Positions 58,031 through 64,000 of a DNA stretch of 64,000 nt are shown here, in pieces. The stretch's first letter is position 1, and every line of letters starts with the position of its first letter. This stretch comes from Cololabis saira (Eukaryota > Chordata > Actinopteri > Beloniformes > Belonidae). The DNA lies in the NCBI RefSeq assembly GCF_033807715.1, contig NC_084607.1, positions 14,771,941 through 14,835,940 of the forward strand, given 5' to 3'. Made by a program: the position numbers and the translations under genes. Below the pieces are notes generated by a model that saw only the letters and a list, made by a program, of their open reading frames with translations, did not search any database and was not told the origin of the DNA.

Positions 58031-60959
58031 TGGTAATTTAAGTACAAATGGGACACACTGAGGCCTGAAATGGCCTCCTTATGTGGTTGATTCAATTTTG
58101 AGGCATTGACAAAGAACACTTGTCTTGCTCATGCAGTGTTTAAACACTGCTTTGTGCCTCTCTGAAGAGTTTGACAAACACGCTCACGAGTATTTCAGGC
58201 AGAGGCTGTCAGGCAGATAAGAATTCATAAAAACAATCCACGGTTACAGATGGGTTCGGAGGAATGATCCGTGTGTAATGATACTGTCAACAGAATAGCT
58301 GCACAGTGAAATTCCTGCCTTACATACATGCCCCTCTTCCACGTCAATAATGGTGAGTATGGGCCTCTTTGGATGCATGAGCTGGAGAGGAAAAGGGTCC
58401 TCTCAAATCCCAGAGCCCTGGACTCATTTAGACAGATCCAATATCTCTTCGCATTATCCCTTTTCTTTATGACTAAAACGTCCTTCATGCAGCAAGTCAC
58501 AGTCCGGCAAGTGGAACTATCTAAAAACCCTGCAGTGCTTTCTGTGCCACCTCAATATTTGTACATCCTTTTGGTGACCAGATGACAATTAACGGTGTGT
58601 GCTGCAAAAGGCTCACGCTTGACTTCTTTTTGTTCATAACTGTGTTTTATTGTTGGTAGCTGTATCGTGTTTGCTCAGGAGTTCTGGCCCGGCCGCTGCA
58701 AGAGATCCCTCCAGTGATTTTCCTTCATGACACATAACTGAGTCATTATTCAGCTTCTTCACATGTGTCACACTTGAATTAAGCGGCACTGCAGTCCCAA
58801 GGCCAACTGAATTCTTCAAACGAAAGCAAATACCGTTTTTTTTCTTCTTTTTTTTTAATAAAGGGGTACAAACAGAATATAGATTTTTTTCTTTATTATT
58901 GAGACTTTGTATACCAAATGCAAGCAGAAAATTGTAAATATTTGAATAACTTGGCAGGGATCAGTTTCAAATAGCCACGGGGAGAATGGAAATGAACTTT
59001 TCTTGGTGCTGTTTACACATTTGAAATCATGACGTTTCATAACTATTTTATTAATGTCACAAACTGGAAAACTAGATTAAACAAAGTTGTTGCAAATTTG
59101 AGTATCTGAATAAATTCTTATGCTAATGAACAGTAATGACCATGTCGTCCTAATAGGCTTGCGTGGGATTTATTTTGGTGCATAACAGAAATACACGTTC
59201 ATCTGTGTATACTGCTGACTTCAACAGCATGAACATGTGTGTGCCTTCATTTTCCCTCCTGTCATCCTCCCCATCAATAATGTTGTTCAAAGATCGCAGT
59301 GCTTTTAGCCCGAGTTTATCAAAGCCATCCTTTTCTCTGTGCCATCTGTCAGAAATCAGAGAGAAGCCGAACAACCTTTAACCCTCATCTTTATTATTCA
59401 AGCAGCTCTGCAGAGCAGTGATGAAAAGTTTTGGAGGAAGAGAAGCAAGTGTTCCTCCAAACACTTTCCAGCCTCCACTGATCATACACTTCACAATCTG
59501 CTGGGCTTTTTTTCATCGTTATATGAGCTGGGGAATCATTTAGACAACACGATGTAGGCGGATGTCCTTTTGTCAGTATGCACAGCATCTGTGTGGGCTG
59601 CCCGCTGGCCCCGGCTCTCTTATGGATGGGGCACTGGAAGGCACAGGCTCCCTGGCTGCAGTCTGACAGATGCAGACTGGTGGGCGCCTCATTGCTAACT
59701 GCCTGCAGACAGAGGCACAAACAGCAGCTGCAGTGTACCGACTCTGCGTGAAATCACAGCAAGAGTGATGTGGGTTTACCACACACGTATGCTCAAGACT
59801 ATTTTCCCGGCCTCCGACCCGCCATCAATCCGTTTACATCATGAGTCAGATGTTGTGAATGAAAAAAACAATACTGTGTAGGATGAGGAATGTCTCATCA
59901 GTTAATATATGCATAAATTATTGCTATAGCTATCATGTTTATTTGTTTGGATCATAGTTTACGTACAAGATAATTCTCCTTCAACTTCCTCCCTATTTAT
60001 ACATCTTCCTACAGACTCCTGCAGACCAAGCTGCTTCCACAGAAACTCATGCTTCCACATGAATTCACTCACGAATGCAACAATCACGGACGCACCCTGA
60101 AAATAAAACCTCAACCATCACACAAACTCTTTAAGTGATCAGATGTCGAGCAAGATAGCTGAAGGGAGGAATCAATACTAACTTTTCAGTTTCATCAAAA
60201 AGGAAAGCTTAAAGTCTCCTCAAACCAGGAGAAAGGCCTGAATGCTGAAGGCTTCACTTCCCAGGGCTGCAGTCGGTGAGAGAAGTGCCCTGTTACGATT
60301 TCTTTGACATCTTTAAGATGGCCCTTCTCAAATACTTGAATCAAGGTACTTGGACTCAGGACTCAGGAGGCGAGGAAGCCTTCAGGATGGAAAGTGGGAA
60401 GGATGAACCATCTTCAAGAGAAAAGGACGTCAAGTTGCCTTGATTCAAGCCTGTTGATGATTATGATGAATCCACAGCAACACTTTTAAAATCTGTCACT
60501 ATCCATGTACAGTACCATCATATGCTGCTTGGTTTGTGAGAACTTTGAGGAGAGAGTCGTATATGCTGATTTTCAAAATATGACAACAAGATTCCAATAA
60601 GGAATTATATCTCTTTCTGTAGTTTGGTTGCTGCTTTTTTAATCAACCATGGGGACACCATGATGATAACGAGTGAACAATGTCGCCAAAAATGATTAAA
60701 AAAGCAACAAAAACAATCAATTCATTACAAAAAAGTACCACTGACTGTGGACAATCCCAATCCAGGAGACTTCTAGGATGACGGCGAAGTAACATTGCTT
60801 TCAAAGCTTCCAAGAATTTGTCCAACATCATAGAACCTCATTACAGTAAAAGTTTTGCACTGTAAAACGTTGTGGGAACATTGTAGCACGTGACACACAA
60901 GACAGAACAGGAAGCACCAGGATCATCGGCCGATTTATCAGAGTCGAAAATTCCAACAT
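58031..60959. other. Long unique stretch, no gene recognised
   Basis: About 2.9 kb. Frames near 58225-58585 and 59150-59782 run on both strands without family features. No transposon detected. Candidate territory for conserved non-coding sequence, untested. Confidence 0.4.
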
Positions 60960-61085
60960 TCATGCTGAAATCAGAATCAGAATCAGGTTTATTGGCCAAG
61001 TCAGGTCAAACAAGACAGGGAATTTGACTCGGTTATTTTCGCTCACTGTACAGTAAATAGACAAATGACAACTCTTATTACCATA
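60960..61085 (-). mobile_element. LINE 3' tail, antisense
   Basis: CAGAATCAGAATCAGGTTTA, TTGGCCAAGTCAGGTCAAAC, then GGGAATTTGACTCGGTTATT is the reverse complement of a teleost LINE 3' end with a (CTGATT)n tail. A short, fully truncated insertion. Confidence 0.8.
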
Positions 61086-62214
61086 TATACATAAGTAAGC
61101 TACTGTTAACGTACTGGCTAGCGGCTGCTTCATATTTTTACGTGTGTCAGATTTGAGCTGAGTGATATTAGGAAGTAAATCTTAAATTACACACATCAAT
61201 TACAACTTGCCAGCAAAACCCATTATATGTTGGCTGCCGTTGATGAGTTTCTCTAATGTTATGTCACTGTTGGCTAGTATCTGTTCTTCCTTTCACAGCA
61301 GTAGCATTCAAAACCTTCTTCTAAAAGCTTTAGTGACAGTGAATAATCTTATTTTGCAAATTAGCACCACCAAATGTTTGGGCATGGAATAGCATCTGGC
61401 TAAAATCTGATCATTCACAGACGAGGCCGGGAAACTTCAAGGACCAATCCGATTCAAACAGAGTCAATGCCACTGGATTAATGAATAATTTGTCATTTAA
61501 AAAATGTTTTGATTTTTTTTGAGTGTTCGGTCAGGCAAATATGCATCTACTGACAGCAGCAGACTCATTTAAAAAGATGCTGGTTTTCCTTGTCGGTTTT
61601 CCTCTGCAGTAGCTGGCAGAGCTTCAGGAACGGGATCTCGGAAGTCAAAACCCCTTAATCTTGGACCTCTACACACATTCTGTGCACAGTGTGGGAGAAA
61701 TGCATAATTTAAATGACAAATTAACATGATTTCTGGTTTCCTTTGATCCTTTTAACCGTAAACCATAAACGCTTGTCAAAAGTAATATTGTTCACTTTAG
61801 TGAAGAGACAGATTTGAAAACCTACTGAAAGTAGCGTTGTTAATGTAAAAGGTATTTGATCAGATTTTTATTTTTTCCTTTCTTGGAAAAAAAAATGGAA
61901 ATTCTGTTTGCCATTCCTGTTAAAAATAGAATGACCCTGTTCATTCCGTGTGTAATAAAAACTTTCTCTGAATTGGTTTGGTGTCATTTCATGCAGTGAG
62001 TGATATCAGTCGCTGCGTCAAGAAAGTGGATATATTTTCAACATACCAAACAGTTTTCAGTTATTTTATTTTTCCCAACTATGAGACGCGACCAAATGAG
62101 CTCTCCTGCTGTATTTTTCATCCTTGAAACCTGATATATTATGGAAACCAATGAAATATGGTTCAACCAACAAATAATTCAAAAGAAAATGCATCATCTA
62201 GTGCAATGATGTTC
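61086..62214. other. Unique sequence, no gene recognised
   Basis: Nothing recognised. Confidence 0.45.
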
Positions 62215-62520
62215 AAATGCGGCCGGGACATTGGTGTATTAACCTCACAGCCAGAAGGGTTCTGGCATTGGATTTAGTGGGATGGAGTTTGTGTTCTCTC
62301 GCTGCTTGCATAGTTTTTCTCTGGATTCTGCATTTTCAGTCCAAAGACTTAAGTGTCCGGTACGCTGGGATGCCTGTCTCTCCAGAGGAGTGTGTCTGCG
62401 TCAGCCTTGCAACGCCAGTCCATCATAACATGACCACAATGTGCCCTCCCCTATTGTTCAATGTCATCCGAGCCTATATGAATCCATGAATGGATGAACG
62501 GCTGAATGGATGTCGCTGAG
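62215..62520 (+). mobile_element. Decayed high-copy fish retroposon
   Basis: Remnants of TGGAGTTTGTGTTCTCTCGC, then CAGTCCAAAGACTTAAGTGT, GTGTCTGCGTCAGCCTTGCA and a GGATGAACGGCTGAATGGATG-type tail follow in order a teleost repeat ending in 'aaaatggatggatgg'. The copy is diverged, especially in the middle. The 90-codon frame across it is not a gene. Confidence 0.65.
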
Positions 62521-64000
62521 TGGAGGTATATAAATTTCTTAATGCAAATATCACCAAGCAAAAATCCTTGTCAGCATGAACGCTGAATAATGGCTGCCGT
62601 ACTAATGAATGCAGCGCAAAGTTGTTAAGGGAATATTATTCATGTGTTCTGAATGTATTTTAAACTCAGAAAGCTAATGTGAAGGTGTCAGCATTTCTTT
62701 TTTTTTTATATTCTGCACAAAGGCAGCTTTTTTTCTGGAAGCAATGGGTCTGACGTAAAGTATCGTCTAATATTACCTGGCTTGTTCTTATATTAGCTCA
62801 CATAATTAGTTCTGAAGAACCTGAATGAGAAGCACATCCTTCACGACTGAGAGGTTTTCCTCTATGTAACATCTCTATTAGTGTATGTGCCACCACTGTC
62901 TGGTTGAGATGTTTCCAGAGACGATTTGTATGATGAAAGAAGGCATCAGTTCCACAAGATGAATAATTAACTGGATATTTTTACCCCTCTGGGGCATGAA
63001 GCGGCTGCCAGTATGTGTGCAGACAGGTGAGAGGATTGCTGACTGTATGAACGATGGCACTGAGTCAGAGTTAATCATGGTTTTAAAAGGCATAGAGCCA
63101 AGTTTGCTAATAAAAAAAGCTCGAGGAAGGGGTTGTGCTGCATTCAGAGTCTGAAATTTGAATACAGGGGTGTTGTAATGTCAAGTTCATGCTACATCCT
63201 GAATTGCTGTTCTTGCATATTGTTAAATTTTATTATTGCAAGTGATTGTACAGTAAGTATAATATAAACATATATTCTAATCTAAAAACGAGTATTAAAA
63301 TATGAATATAATAGAAGTTTACTTGGCTTTTAATGAAGCCATCAACACTGGAGTCACAGAGAAGTATAGGCAGAAAAAGAACTCCACTTTAACAAATTGA
63401 CATGACTTTCAGGTTAAATCAATCTGCCCTGAAACCCAAATCCAAGTTGCAGTACTTTTTAGATGATGAATGAATTTACATTAAGCACTCCTATGAAACA
63501 TGCAGGTATAGCCAATGTGTATTGGTATTCACAGTTACCATTTAGCTAATAGATTGAGAAGGCATAAAATGACGTTAGTGCATATATACAGCCACTTAGC
63601 CACTTAAATTATCTTTTGCAGCTGCTATCAAAGTACTGTCACCGTGCAATCCACAAAAAGTATATTTGAGCTGGACAGTCTTTATAGCTCAATTTCCTTT
63701 GTGGGTTGGGAGGGAGGGCACCCCGACCCAAAACCCGCACCACGGTAGCTCAGCTGGGAGAGTTGAAAGTACCACCGTCAGGTATTTTCAGCCGTGCTTC
63801 CATCGAAACCATAAATAAACCTTGTTCATTCCAGAGTCACAGAGTGCAGGCTGCATGTCACAGCTGTTGGAATAGCCTCATCTGCTTTGTAAAGCTTTTA
63901 GTGTAGGTGGTGTGTTTATCCCAACGGTCACGCTGAGGCAGCCACCATTGGGCTTCAACACTCCTCGCCGAGTGTTGGCTGAGTTTGCCCACGCTCTGCT
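62521..64000. other. Unique sequence to window end, no gene recognised
   Basis: Only short frames. A tRNA-like A-box word occurs at 63746-63762 but no tRNA fold follows. A C/G-rich patch at 63705-63745 is unexplained. Confidence 0.4.

Noticed and set aside
62217..62489. 90-codon frame with a hydrophobic stretch
   Set aside because: Lies wholly within a decayed high-copy fish retroposon.
63746..63820. tRNA gene
   Set aside because: Only the A-box word is present. No anticodon stem, T-arm or B box could be placed.

Overview
The window looks like a gene-poor stretch of a teleost (ray-finned fish) genome. It is AT-rich and eukaryotic, full of long (TA)n, (CA)n and (TATG)n arrays, and carries remnants of transposon families I know from bony fish: hAT, Tc1/mariner, PIF/Harbinger, and CR1/Rex1-, L2- and RTE-type LINEs. 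Family names rest on remembered consensus sequences and residual protein motifs, not on a database search. I found no convincing host protein-coding gene, rRNA, tRNA or CRISPR array. All recognisable coding sequence is decayed transposon sequence, and the longest open frames (193 and 170 codons) resemble nothing I know.

Region by region. 1-6.4 kb: a LINE reverse-transcriptase scrap, a LINE 3' tail, tetranucleotide arrays, then about 3.3 kb of non-repetitive sequence. 6.4-20 kb: an old DNA-transposon fragment, four intact-ended hAT insertions (7071, 12477, 16813, 19115) each with a perfect 8-bp target duplication, and three LINE remnants. Palindromic elements sit inside two of the hATs. 20-25.3 kb: PIF/Harbinger debris, including an exon-like Myb-protein relic, plus a LINE and SINE-like tail. 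26-29.5 kb: one antisense RTE-type LINE cut by a complete Tc1/mariner insertion with 14-bp terminal repeats at a TA site. 31.9-38 kb: a Tc1 transposase fossil, a hAT carrying a BED-finger relic, and two more LINE 3' ends. 39.5-40.7 kb: a hAT inserted into a (TA)n array, leaving about 90 bp of array on each side. 41-51.5 kb: microsatellites, an 18-bp minisatellite and a 650-bp foldback. 52.6-58 kb: a LINE tail, a Tc1 element split by an L2-like retrotransposon, and a 221-bp hAT MITE with a perfect target duplication. 58-64 kb: mostly non-repetitive sequence with two LINE/SINE-type tails.

No pathway or operon can be built from this. The informative content is the nested insertion record, which orders several transposition events, and the long unique stretches between repeats. 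In a teleost gene desert or large intron those stretches are where conserved non-coding regulatory elements would lie. One pair, near 9.73 and 10.58 kb, shares a 22-bp identical core and may be a local duplication of such an element.
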